Shown here piece after piece: positions 7,328 through 14,033 of a stretch of 14,033 nucleotides of DNA. The position numbers were made by a program, and so were the translations under genes. The DNA lies in NCBI GenBank assembly GCA_003170115.1, contig PMZS01000105.1, forward strand, positions 23,577-37,609, in the 5' to 3' direction. The stretch is from Spirochaetaceae bacterium (GTDB lineage: Bacteria > Spirochaetota > Spirochaetia > SZUA-6 > Fen-1364). Within the stretch, counting starts at the first letter, position 1. Every line of letters begins with the position of its first letter. The notes under the pieces were generated by a model, which ran no database searches, was not told the origin of the DNA, and was given only the letters and a program-made list of their open reading frames with translations.

Positions 7328-7653
7328 TTCGACGAAGCGCTCACCGACCCTGTGAGTTCCCCCGGGCGCGACAACAACCGCGTGGTATCCCTTTGCCTCC
7401 AGGCAGCCCACGATCTCGCAGTTGGAGACCATCACCGCACCGGTCTTCCTTGCAATCTCCGTCGCATCGTCCACCTGATCTCCGTGCCCATGCGTGACGG
7501 GATGGCATCAAGCTTCGTGAACGAATCAGGCTTTGCGGTTGGCTTCGGGTTGCCCTTCAGAAACTGGTCGATGAGCACCCGGTGCGTCCCGTCATCGATC
7601 TCCCGGCAATCGTGGCCGTGGTAACGAAGAGTCAAGATGCAGCAATCCTCCAT
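7328..7653 (-). pseudogene. Truncated, frameshifted metal-dependent hydrolase remnant (UlaG/UPF0173-like MBL fold)
   Basis: Read on the minus strand, the first frame gives LRYHGHDCREIDDGTHRVLI followed by DQFLKGNPKP and ends at KLDAI, matching the N-terminus of UPF0173-type hydrolases (usual pattern GHSCF...ILIDPFLTGNP). At 7499-7500 two C residues stand where a Leu codon is expected, a net one-base loss. The homology continues in another frame as VTHGHGDQVDDATEIARKTG and then EIVGCLEAKGYHAVVVAPGG. The metal motif HxHxDH has its last His replaced by Gln. Similarity stops at about 7328, exactly where the convergent cyclase gene ends, so roughly half of a family member of about 230 residues is missing. 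The original start may be TTG at 7635, with GGAGG 11 bases upstream. Three independent lesions make a sequencing artefact unlikely. Family recognition is from memory of the motifs. Confidence 0.75.
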
Positions 7654-7700
7654 TGAACAAGGAAGACCTGGCGCAAGGTACTGATTTGCCCTCAGAGCAC

Positions 7701-7725
7701 GAATATTTTCAGTTGACTAATATTC
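7701..7725. promoter_or_regulatory. AT-rich inverted repeat, candidate TetR autoregulatory operator
   Basis: A perfect 7-bp inverted repeat, GAATATT (7701-7707) and AATATTC (7719-7725) with an 11-base spacer, ends 4 bases before the annotated TetR start. A second imperfect repeat, TTGAC (7713-7717) and GTCAA (7733-7737), overlaps it and crosses the start codon. The line 7681-7740 has only 20 G/C in 60 bases, against more than 60% around it. TetR proteins usually bind palindromes of this size at their own promoter. A TTGACT at 7713-7718 could be a -35 element (AATATT at 7736-7741 after 17 bases), which would place the transcript start inside the annotated gene. Confidence 0.45.
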
Positions 7726-7729
7726 AAAT

Positions 7730-8497
7730 ATGGTCAATATTACGAATGTGATTGGCGCGATAAGAGCACAGGACGCCCAATCTCGCAAGCTTCGGGCCGA
7801 CCGGATCCTGGACACGGCGGCCGAGCTCCTCCTGCGCTGGGGGTACGCGAGGGTCACGATCGACGACGTGGCGTCCCAGGCAGGAATCGGCAAGGGTACG
7901 GTCTACCTGCACTATCGGACGCGCGAAGAGCTCTTTTTTTCCGTCATCATGCGTGAGCAGGCTGCGGCGACAGATGAGCTCATTGAGGCGGTCCGCCGGG
8001 ACCCGCGGGAGGCTCTCCTCCACAGGCTGATTCGGCTGAAGTACCTGTCCGCGATGCGCCGGCCCATCCTCCGAGCGGCGATTGCGGCTGATCCGGAAAT
8101 TCTGGGCAGGCTCGTCGATGCCGCCAAGGGCTCCGACCTGGGCAAGCTGCTGGGGCTCGTCTCTTTTGAATACTTCCAGCTGCTGATGGAACATTCCCTC
8201 GTCAAACCCGGCATTACGGTACCGGAGCTGATTTACGGGGTCGGCGCGGTCACGATCGGCTTTTTCACGGGAGACGCATTTCTGGGTGCGTTCAGCGGAA
8301 GCGCGTCGATGGAGCGAAAAGCGGATCTTCTGGAAGCCGCAATTGAAAGTACCTTTTCGCTCCCGGCATCCGAGGACACGCTGCGCGCAATCGCGCCGGC
8401 CGTGATCGAGCTGTATGCGAAATCCAGAGAGATCAGCCAGGCATACCTGGAGCGCGCGTATGAGGCACGCTTGTCGCGGACAGGAGAATCACCATGA
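7730..8497 (+). CDS. TetR/AcrR-family transcriptional regulator
   Basis: A 255-residue DNA-binding regulator. The TetR N-terminal domain spans about residues 22-75: RILDTAAELLLRWGYARVTI leads into the helix-turn-helix (about 44-62, DDVASQAGIGKGTVYLHY) and the typical REELF that follows. The C-terminal ligand/dimer domain (about 80-255) is not recognisable by motif and is long for the family, which usually totals 190-220 residues. Its stop overlaps the ATPase start by 4 bases (ATGA), so it is the first gene of the export operon and probably represses it. The start is uncertain. ATG at 7730 has no ribosome site and lies within an AT-rich repeat; GTG at 7748 is the other in-frame option before the conserved domain. 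The inducer is unknown. Confidence 0.88.
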   Translation: MVNITNVIGAIRAQDAQSRKLRADRILDTAAELLLRWGYARVTIDDVASQAGIGKGTVYLHYRTREELFFSVIMREQAAATDELIEAVRRDPREALLHRLIRLKYLSAMRRPILRAAIAADPEILGRLVDAAKGSDLGKLLGLVSFEYFQLLMEHSLVKPGITVPELIYGVGAVTIGFFTGDAFLGAFSGSASMERKADLLEAAIESTFSLPASEDTLRAIAPAVIELYAKSREISQAYLERAYEARLSRTGESP

Positions 8498-9204
8498 CGG
8501 CACTGCACCTTGAGCACGTCACGAAGGTCTACCGCAAGGGGGAAAATGAAGTCCGTGCGCTGGACGGGATCGACATCGACATCGAGGCGGGGGAGTTTCT
8601 TGCCGTCGTCGGACCGTCCGGCTCGGGCAAAACGACATTGCTGAACATCCTCGGGTGCCTGGACGCGCCCACGGACGGGCGGATCGTCTATGACGGGACG
8701 GAGCTGCGCGGGCTCGGCGAGAAAGGCATGTCGGCGTATCGACGGGAGCGGATCAGCTTCGTCTTCCAGTCCTACAACCTCATTCCCGTTCTCACCGTGC
8801 GGGAGAACGTCGAGCTTCCGCTCCTGATCGAGCGCAGGCTCGATTCACGGGAGATCCGCCGCCGCGCGGATGAGATGATCGCGGCGGTGGGCCTCTCCGG
8901 CAAGGAGGACCGCCATCCCCGCGAGCTTTCCGGAGGCCAGGAGCAGAGGGTGGCAATTGCCCGGGCGCTGGTGAAACAGCCGCTGGTGATCCTGGCCGAC
9001 GAGCCGACCGCGAACCTTGATTCGCGCACCGCGCAGGAGATCGTGGATCTCATGCACGGCATCAACGCCGCGAGGGGCAGCACCTTCGTGTTCTCCACGC
9101 ACGACCGCCTGGTCATGGAGCACGCGCGCCGCGTGGTGACCATCCAGGATGGCCGCGTGACCGCGGACGAGCAGAGAAATCCGCCTTCGGAGGCGGGGAA
9201 GTAG
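8494..9204 (+). CDS. ABC transporter ATP-binding protein, LolD/MacB type
   Basis: A 236-residue ATPase with a complete motif set: Walker A GPSGSGKTT (Lys46), Q-loop Gln92 in FVFQSYNLIPVLTVRENVEL, signature LSGGQEQR (Ser146), Walker B VILADEPTANLD (Asp169, Glu170) and switch His203 in FSTHD. The phrase SYNLIP.LTV.ENVELPL and the length are typical of the LolD/MacB/FtsE group, which drive mechanotransmission rather than import. AGGAG sits 7 bases before the ATG at 8494, which overlaps the TetR stop. It precedes two FtsX-like permease genes, its obvious membrane partners. With LolA-like and barrel genes downstream, extraction of a lipoprotein or other lipidic cargo from the inner membrane is the likeliest job. 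MacB-like efflux is less likely because no MacA-type adaptor is present in the operon. Confidence 0.92.
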   Translation: MTALHLEHVTKVYRKGENEVRALDGIDIDIEAGEFLAVVGPSGSGKTTLLNILGCLDAPTDGRIVYDGTELRGLGEKGMSAYRRERISFVFQSYNLIPVLTVRENVELPLLIERRLDSREIRRRADEMIAAVGLSGKEDRHPRELSGGQEQRVAIARALVKQPLVILADEPTANLDSRTAQEIVDLMHGINAARGSTFVFSTHDRLVMEHARRVVTIQDGRVTADEQRNPPSEAGK

Positions 9205-9206
9205 CC

Positions 9207-10457
9207 ATGGGCACCCTCTGGAAAATCGCCGTGCGCAACACGCTGCGGCATGGCCGGCGGACCATCATAACCGCCGTGGTGATGATGGTGGGCATCTCGG
9301 TGTTCATCTCATTCGATTCCATGCTCGCGGGACTGGACCGGATGGCGGTGGACAACATTGCGGACTACACCCTTTCCTCTCTGAAAATCCGCACCCCCGC
9401 CTACGTCCAGGACATCCAGTCAACTCCGCTGGACAAGGGCCTGGCCCATCCCGAGGAAACTCTTGCGGCGGTGGCCGCACAGGGCCTGCCGGGAGCGGCG
9501 CGGATCCGATTCGTGGCGCGTGTCTCGAACTATACCGATGAGATCCCCGTGCTGGCCGACGCGGTGGACCCCTCGGCCGACGCACGGGTTTTCAAGCTTG
9601 CGCAGTCCGTCACCGCCGGTGCGTGGCTCTCAAGCGCTGCGCCCCGTTCCGTTGTTCTGGGCGCGGAGCTCGCGCGCGAGCTGAAGCTGAACGTGGGGGA
9701 CGCGGTCCTGGTCACCGCGCAGACCGTCCATGACGTGACCAACGCGGACGAATACACGGTGGCCGGCCTCGTGAGCACCCCCGTCCCCGAAGTCAACCGC
9801 GGCGGGTTTTTCATCCCGTTGGATGACGCGCGCGTTCTGCTGGATACGCCCCCGGGTCCCGGTGCGCTCGTCACCGAGGTGGACGTGGCGCTTCCCCGCG
9901 CCTCCAGCCTTTCAGCGGCGATCGTCCAGGGTGATGCCGCCGCACGACGCCTGCGGGCCGCCCTCCCTGGAGAACAAATCGATCCGATCGGGTCCCTTGC
10001 CGCGAGTTACCTTGCGCTTCGAAACGCCAAGGCAAGCTATGCGCTGATTCCCGTGATCATCGTGCTCATCATCTCCGCCGTGGGCATTGTGAACACCATC
10101 CTGATGTCCGTGTACTCCAGGGTCAGGGAGATCGGCGTCCTGCGGGCCTACGGCATGACGTCCCGCGACATCCGGCTGCTGTTCACACTGGAAGGACTGG
10201 CGCTCGGACTGGCTGGTTCCTCCCTCGGTGTGGCCGTCGGAGCCCTGCTGGATTCTCTCCTGATTGCCGGCGGAATCGACCTGGCCGCATTTTCCCAGGG
10301 ATCGCTTCCGATCTCCGGCATCCTTCGCGGCGAATGGAATCCCCGGACCATGCTCATCGGGTTCATTTTCGGGGTTGTCGTGTCTCTGGTCGCCGCGCGC
10401 ATCCCGGCGCGCCGCGCCGCGCGCCTGGAGCCCACCGAGGCTCTCAGGTTCCAGTAG
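9207..10457 (+). CDS. FtsX/LolC-E-like ABC permease, first of pair
   Basis: A 416-residue permease with the MacB/LolC layout. One membrane helix (about 20-42) is followed by a large periplasmic domain (about 45-275), then three C-terminal helices at about 278-300, 328-352 and 382-404. The coupling region VYSRVREIGVLRAYGMTSRDI after the second helix is the FtsX-family hallmark that contacts the ATPase. The C-terminus IPARRAARLEPTEALRFQ is also typical of the family. The ATG lies 2 bases after the ATPase stop. It probably pairs with the next gene product as a heterodimer, as LolC does with LolE. The cargo cannot be read from the sequence. Confidence 0.9.
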   Translation: MGTLWKIAVRNTLRHGRRTIITAVVMMVGISVFISFDSMLAGLDRMAVDNIADYTLSSLKIRTPAYVQDIQSTPLDKGLAHPEETLAAVAAQGLPGAARIRFVARVSNYTDEIPVLADAVDPSADARVFKLAQSVTAGAWLSSAAPRSVVLGAELARELKLNVGDAVLVTAQTVHDVTNADEYTVAGLVSTPVPEVNRGGFFIPLDDARVLLDTPPGPGALVTEVDVALPRASSLSAAIVQGDAAARRLRAALPGEQIDPIGSLAASYLALRNAKASYALIPVIIVLIISAVGIVNTILMSVYSRVREIGVLRAYGMTSRDIRLLFTLEGLALGLAGSSLGVAVGALLDSLLIAGGIDLAAFSQGSLPISGILRGEWNPRTMLIGFIFGVVVSLVAARIPARRAARLEPTEALRFQ

Positions 10458-10470
10458 GACAGGAGTCGCC

Positions 10471-11718
10471 ATGAACGTCATCACCATGGCGGTCCGAAAC
10501 CTTGGCCGCAATCGCCGCCGGACATTCCTGGCCATGCTTTCCGTCCTTATTGCCATCACGATGGTCGTCTGCATGGATGGGCTCATCACCGGGGTCCTGG
10601 ATTCGATGGCCCGCAACTTCACAAAGAACGAGACGGGCCACGTGAACGTGGCCACCGCCGAGTACCGGGCGAGGGAACGCTTCATGCCCGCCTCCGCCGC
10701 GCTGGCCGAATCCGATGCGCTGATGGAGGCAATCCGCACCACGCCGGGGCTGGAAGGTCGCATCGTGCTGGTCGCTCCGCGGGCGCTCTTCGGCGTCGTC
10801 CTTTCCTCCGCGACGGCCACGAAGGCCGCCCGGGGGATAGGCGGCGATCCCTCCGCGGAGAAGCACCTCCTCATGCTGGACCGGGCGCTCCTGCCGGGCA
10901 GCTCCTATATCGACCAGCGTGGAGGCACCGCCATCCTCGGAGCGAAGCTCGCCGAGGATCTCGGCCTGAAGGTGGGAGATACGCTGAAGGTCATCGCGGA
11001 AAAGGCGGACTTCGGAATGGGGTTCAAGAAGTTCAGGATCGCCGGCCTCTTTCGAACTGGACTGGACGCCTTCGACGATTCGACGTTCCAGGTGGGCCTG
11101 GCCGATGCGCGTGAGCTTCTCGGACTGGGCACGGGGGCGTCGGAGATCCTGGTGATGCTGAAAGACTACAGGGACTCAGATGAAGCGGCCCGTCTCATCT
11201 CGGCCCGGCTGGCGGCGGCGGGCTATGACAAGCTTTCGGTGCAGAGCTGGACATCCCTGGGAGATATTGCGTCTCTCATCACACTCTCAGGAAATATTTA
11301 TTTCTTCGGAGAAATCATCGTGGCATTTCTCGGGGCATTCATCATCGCCAATATCATGATGATGGTCGTGCTGGAGCGCCGGCGGGAGATCGGCATCCTG
11401 AAATCCATGGGCATGGAGCCGTTCAGGATCCTGCGCCTCTTCCTGGCGGAGGGAGTGCTGCTCGGACTCATCGGCTCCGCGGCCGGGGCGATCCTGGGGA
11501 GCGCTCTGAACGCCTGGCTCTCCGTGAAAGGCCTCGATTTCTCCCGCAACATCGCGGGCTCCGGTATCCCGATGGACAACATCATCTATCCCGGTGTGCA
11601 TCCGTCCCACGTGGCCCTGCTTTTCCTGCTCGGGGTGGCCGTGTCTGCGATAATGGCGTTCCTGCCGTCCCGGAACGCGGCGCGGATGAACCCGATTGAC
11701 GCCATTCGATCGGCATAG
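10471..11718 (+). CDS. FtsX/LolC-E-like ABC permease, second of pair
   Basis: A 415-residue permease of the same layout as its neighbour. It has helix 1 at about 15-40, a periplasmic domain at about 45-270, and helices at about 277-300, 322-350 and 380-400. The FtsX-type coupling motif is VLERRREIGILKSMGMEPFRI, with PSRNAARMNPIDAIRSA at the C-terminus. The frame is open upstream into the preceding gene, but ATG at 10471 has AGGAG five bases before it and gives the expected conserved N-terminus (MAVRNLGRNRRRTFLAMLSV follows). The two permeases are clearly different in their periplasmic domains, so they look like an old paralogous pair rather than a recent duplication. The partner ATPase is the gene at 8494. 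Confidence 0.9.
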   Translation: MNVITMAVRNLGRNRRRTFLAMLSVLIAITMVVCMDGLITGVLDSMARNFTKNETGHVNVATAEYRARERFMPASAALAESDALMEAIRTTPGLEGRIVLVAPRALFGVVLSSATATKAARGIGGDPSAEKHLLMLDRALLPGSSYIDQRGGTAILGAKLAEDLGLKVGDTLKVIAEKADFGMGFKKFRIAGLFRTGLDAFDDSTFQVGLADARELLGLGTGASEILVMLKDYRDSDEAARLISARLAAAGYDKLSVQSWTSLGDIASLITLSGNIYFFGEIIVAFLGAFIIANIMMMVVLERRREIGILKSMGMEPFRILRLFLAEGVLLGLIGSAAGAILGSALNAWLSVKGLDFSRNIAGSGIPMDNIIYPGVHPSHVALLFLLGVAVSAIMAFLPSRNAARMNPIDAIRSA

Positions 11719-11731
11719 GGGGAGGTGCGGA

Positions 11732-12475
11732 ATGAGATTGTCTTACGCGGTGGTCATGGCGGTCCTTCTTGCGGGGCTCGCAGCGTCCGCCGCTCCCGCG
11801 CAATCCGTGGACGACATTCTCTCTATGGTGGATGCGAACGTGTCCTACACGAGCATCCGCTACAGCGGCCGTATGGAAATCACCATCGCCGGAGAGAGCC
11901 GGTACAAGACCATGGATGCCGTGGCGCAGGGATCCAGCAAGGCATTCGTGGAGTTCACGAACCCCGAGGACAGGGGCGTGCGCTACCTGAAGCGTGACAA
12001 GAACCTCTGGATCTACTTCCCCAGCGAACAGGACACGGTTAAGATTTCCGGACACCTGCTGAAGGAAGGAATGATGGGCTCCGACGTTTCGTATGAGGAC
12101 GCGCTGGAATCCTCGGATTATCGGGTGAAATACTCCGCTGCTCTGAAACAGGAGGACACGGTCGGGGACCGGCGCTGTTTCGTGGTGGAGCTTTCCGCAA
12201 AGGTGGATACCGCCGCCTATGACCGGCGCGTGCTCTGGATCGACGCCGAGCGATACGTCTCCCTCAAGCAGGAGATGTACGCGAAGTCTGGAAAGCTCTT
12301 GAAGGCGAGCACCACGCTGATGGTCGAACGCATCGGTGACCGATGGTTTCCCTCGAGCGTCGAGTTCGTGTCAAAGCTGCGCAACAACACGAAGACCGTG
12401 TTCACAATGAGCAAGGTGGCGCTGGACGTGCCGGTGGATGATCGGCAGTTCTCGATGGCCACACTCACGAAGTAG
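11732..12475 (+). CDS. LolA-like outer-membrane lipoprotein-sorting protein
   Basis: A 247-residue secreted protein with a signal peptide (MRLSYAVVMAVLLAGLAASA, probable cleavage near APA-Q). The mature part has the features of the 'outer membrane lipoprotein-sorting protein' family (LolA_like): MVDANVSYTSIRYSGRMEIT near the start, then FVEFTNPEDRGVRYLKRDKN, LWIYFP, ISGHLLKEGMMGSDVSYEDA, and a late WFPSSVEFVSKLRNNTKT. This family folds as an open beta-barrel with a hydrophobic cleft, like LolA, and is common beside ABC and RND-type exporters. GGGGGAGG lies 6 bases before the ATG. Between the permeases and the barrel gene, it is positioned to carry a hydrophobic cargo across the periplasm. That role is inference. 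Confidence 0.85.
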   Translation: MRLSYAVVMAVLLAGLAASAAPAQSVDDILSMVDANVSYTSIRYSGRMEITIAGESRYKTMDAVAQGSSKAFVEFTNPEDRGVRYLKRDKNLWIYFPSEQDTVKISGHLLKEGMMGSDVSYEDALESSDYRVKYSAALKQEDTVGDRRCFVVELSAKVDTAAYDRRVLWIDAERYVSLKQEMYAKSGKLLKASTTLMVERIGDRWFPSSVEFVSKLRNNTKTVFTMSKVALDVPVDDRQFSMATLTK

Positions 12476-12484
12476 AGGCAGGTC

Positions 12485-13627
12485 GTGAGGCGCCTGGCTT
12501 TGATCATTTTTGTGAGCTTCCTTGCGAGTTTCCTTGCGTGCTTCGCGGCGGGCGCTCCCGCCCAGGAGGCGGCCCCATGGACCCTCGGCGGCACTCTCTC
12601 CATGCAGCCTCTCGTTTCATACGCCGGCGCGGGCTCCCTGGATGCCTCGGATTTCACCTACGGATCAGGGACGACCCTCGGCCTCAGCTTGAAGGCCGGC
12701 GGCGGGAGAGCCCGCGCCGAAGCTTCCATGGAGGCCGCGGTGTTGACCGGGGCCTCAGCCCAGCTTGCCTGGGCCATCGCCCTCAGTCCCTTCAGGCGGG
12801 CCGACGAGCTTCTTTTTCCTGCCTCCGCCTCCGGCCAGGACGCTGCGCTGGCTGCCCGTATCCGCACGCTCTACGCCAAGCTCGACTTCGACTGGGCTTC
12901 TTTCACCGCCGGCCGCCAGGTCCTGAATTATGGCCGAGGCGCCCTCTGGACTCCCACTGACATCTTCACCGAGCTCGACCTGTCAGGGATCTCTCCCGTG
13001 AGACGCGGAACGGACGCGCTGAGAGTCGTCGTGCCTCTTGGTGTGACAGGTGGCCTGGACCTGGCCGCGGCACCGTCACTCTCCCCCGGCATTGGGAGGT
13101 ACGCGGCACGGCTTGGCGGGCTCCTTGGTGAAGTCGATGCGGCCGTGATGGCTGCGCGGGACGGGGCAGGGAGGCAGTGGATGCTGGGAGCAGACTTCAA
13201 GACGGACCTCGTCGTCGGGCTTTATGCTGATGCGATCTACGCACAGCCCGATGCCGGTGGATGGGGCACTGTCCGGGCGGCGGCCGGCGCAGACTGGTCC
13301 TTCGGGGACTTCATCGTCGCGGCGGAGTACTACTACAACGGCGGCGGCGCATCGGCCGATCTTCTCTACCCTGGCACGCACAACATCTACGCGTCCCTTA
13401 CGTGGACTGCCTCGGAGCTGCTTTCGCTCTCCTTGAGCGTGGTGGCGGATGTCGAAGGCGGTGCCGGCGCGGGCACGCTCCTTGCGCGGCTCAGCGCAGC
13501 GCAGAACGCCGACGTCAAGGCGTATCTCCAGGCTGCACACGGAAGCGCCGGCTACGGGCTGGGATACGGCGTGGGCGGCGCCGTCTGGAACCTGCAAACA
13601 GGGGTAGGCCTCGAGGTGAAGTTTTAA
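12485..13627 (+). CDS. Putative outer-membrane beta-barrel protein
   Basis: A 380-residue exported protein with a signal peptide (basic MRR, hydrophobic to about residue 20, probable cleavage after GAPAQ). The mature chain alternates polar and hydrophobic residues, is rich in Gly, Ala, Tyr and Trp, and ends LQTGVGLEVKF. A terminal Phe is the usual outer-membrane assembly signal. The segment GRQVLNYGRGALWTPTDIF, followed by LSGISPVRRGTDALRVVVPL, resembles a motif seen in porin-like barrels. I do not recognise a named family. The start is GTG at 12485, preceded by GAGGCAGG; no better start fits the signal peptide. It is the last gene of the TetR operon and so may be the outer-membrane end of the exporter. 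Its stop overlaps that of the convergent gene. Confidence 0.75.
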   Translation: MRRLALIIFVSFLASFLACFAAGAPAQEAAPWTLGGTLSMQPLVSYAGAGSLDASDFTYGSGTTLGLSLKAGGGRARAEASMEAAVLTGASAQLAWAIALSPFRRADELLFPASASGQDAALAARIRTLYAKLDFDWASFTAGRQVLNYGRGALWTPTDIFTELDLSGISPVRRGTDALRVVVPLGVTGGLDLAAAPSLSPGIGRYAARLGGLLGEVDAAVMAARDGAGRQWMLGADFKTDLVVGLYADAIYAQPDAGGWGTVRAAAGADWSFGDFIVAAEYYYNGGGASADLLYPGTHNIYASLTWTASELLSLSLSVVADVEGGAGAGTLLARLSAAQNADVKAYLQAAHGSAGYGLGYGVGGAVWNLQTGVGLEVKF

Positions 13628-14033
13628 TTCACGAAGTCGATCATGCGGCTGTCGGTGGATTGTGAGTTTACCCAGCCGTTGTCGTCGGCGTTCGCCACGC
13701 AAATCTCCGTGTCGAACGGGCCGTCGGCCAGATATTTCTGTATCGGAAATATGGGAACTGCGAACTCAAGCATGGAAGCCGCTGCGCGGAAACTGGTATC
13801 ATTTCCAACAAGGCGGGTGCCTCCAGCAGCGGAATCATTGATTATTACAGACATCTCTTGTCCCTGCCCCCGGACAAAAGCGACCACAATTTCGAAGCTG
13901 TCGTGGTTTTTCAGATACACCTTCATGGAATACAACGGCCGCTTGCGAATATCCTTTGCAAGGTTCAGGGTGGGAGTCCCGTCAGCGAAGTCAATCCTTC
14001 CATAGAGGAACCAGCAGTTCTCAATCTGACTGC
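13624..14033 (-). CDS. Unrecognised protein, C-terminal 135 residues (runs off right edge)
   Basis: An open frame enters from the right edge without a start and ends in TAA at 13626-13624. The visible 135 residues look like a soluble beta-rich domain (for example MKVYLKNHDSFEIVVAFVRG and EMSVIINDSAAGGTRLVGND) with a polar end ANADDNGWVNSQSTDSRMID; no motif I recognise. An internal ATG at 13935 exists, but the frame upstream reads as protein-like sequence (ENCWFLYGRIDFADGTPTLN), so the gene very likely starts outside. The stop overlaps the barrel gene stop within TTAA. Hand-counted GC from 13741 to 14033 is about 51%, well below the neighbouring operon, which hints at a different origin. Function unknown. 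Confidence 0.6.
   Translation of the reverse strand, partial: SQIENCWFLYGRIDFADGTPTLNLAKDIRKRPLYSMKVYLKNHDSFEIVVAFVRGQGQEMSVIINDSAAGGTRLVGNDTSFRAAASMLEFAVPIFPIQKYLADGPFDTEICVANADDNGWVNSQSTDSRMIDFVN

Noticed and set aside
7328..7729. Possible non-coding RNA or CRISPR in the 400-base gap
   Set aside because: No direct-repeat array and no strong hairpin was seen; most of the gap is explained by the hydrolase remnant and the TetR control region.
9912..10874. A 320-codon minus-strand open frame across the two permease genes
   Set aside because: It is antisense to two clear FtsX-like permeases and spans their boundary; the composition is that of a shadow frame.
12485..12560. Possible lipobox (FLAC) in the signal peptide of the barrel protein
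   Set aside because: A better signal peptidase I site (GAPAQ) follows, and the terminal Phe barrel pattern fits a non-lipidated outer-membrane protein.
1..14033. Defence island, phage or transposon content
   Set aside because: No integrase, transposase, nuclease, restriction or toxin-antitoxin motifs were seen, and no terminal inverted repeats; the genes are transport, protease, signalling and envelope functions.

Overview
The window is a GC-rich bacterial chromosome segment (sampled coding lines are roughly 60-68% GC) packed with short-spaced operons from a two-membraned (diderm) organism. It encodes lipoprotein signal peptides, a LolA-like periplasmic protein and a putative outer-membrane beta-barrel ending in Phe. 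The gene mix (CHASE2 adenylate cyclase, M48 lipoprotein protease, TetR/Lol-like ABC operon) and a relaxed lipobox (I-F-A-G-C) would fit an uncultivated Spirochaetota, but a deltaproteobacterial-type lineage cannot be excluded. This placement is inference from the sequence alone.

Layout. (1) 1-3634, minus strand: a high-affinity phosphate uptake operon transcribed right to left, pstS-pstC-pstA-pstB-pstB'. The second ATPase gene is cut by the left edge. Neighbouring genes overlap by 4, 1 and 7 bases, or lie 2 bases apart. (2) 3635-3749: a divergent promoter region with a perfect TTGACA hexamer and an adjacent tandem 9-bp direct repeat upstream of pstS. (3) 3750-7327, plus strand: a three-gene envelope/signalling operon with a secreted SH3-domain protein, an M48 metalloprotease lipoprotein and a CHASE2 class III adenylate cyclase. 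(4) 7328-7729: no intact gene. It holds a decayed, truncated, frameshifted metal-dependent hydrolase (UlaG/UPF0173-like) on the minus strand, then a strikingly AT-rich stretch with a TetR-operator-like inverted repeat. (5) 7730-13627, plus strand: a six-gene operon with a TetR regulator, a LolD/MacB-type ATPase, two FtsX/LolC-E-like permeases, a LolA-like periplasmic protein and a putative outer-membrane beta-barrel. (6) 13624-14033, minus strand: the C-terminal part of an unrecognised gene of distinctly lower GC, convergent with and overlapping the barrel gene by 4 bases.

Functionally, the pst operon imports phosphate. The SH3-M48-cyclase operon plausibly links envelope state to cAMP synthesis. 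The TetR operon looks like a complete self-regulated trans-envelope route, running from an inner-membrane ABC extractor through a periplasmic carrier to an outer-membrane barrel. That operon is the best candidate for an under-described system here, although every component belongs to a recognisable family. I saw no tRNA, rRNA, CRISPR array, insertion sequence or convincing intrinsic terminator.
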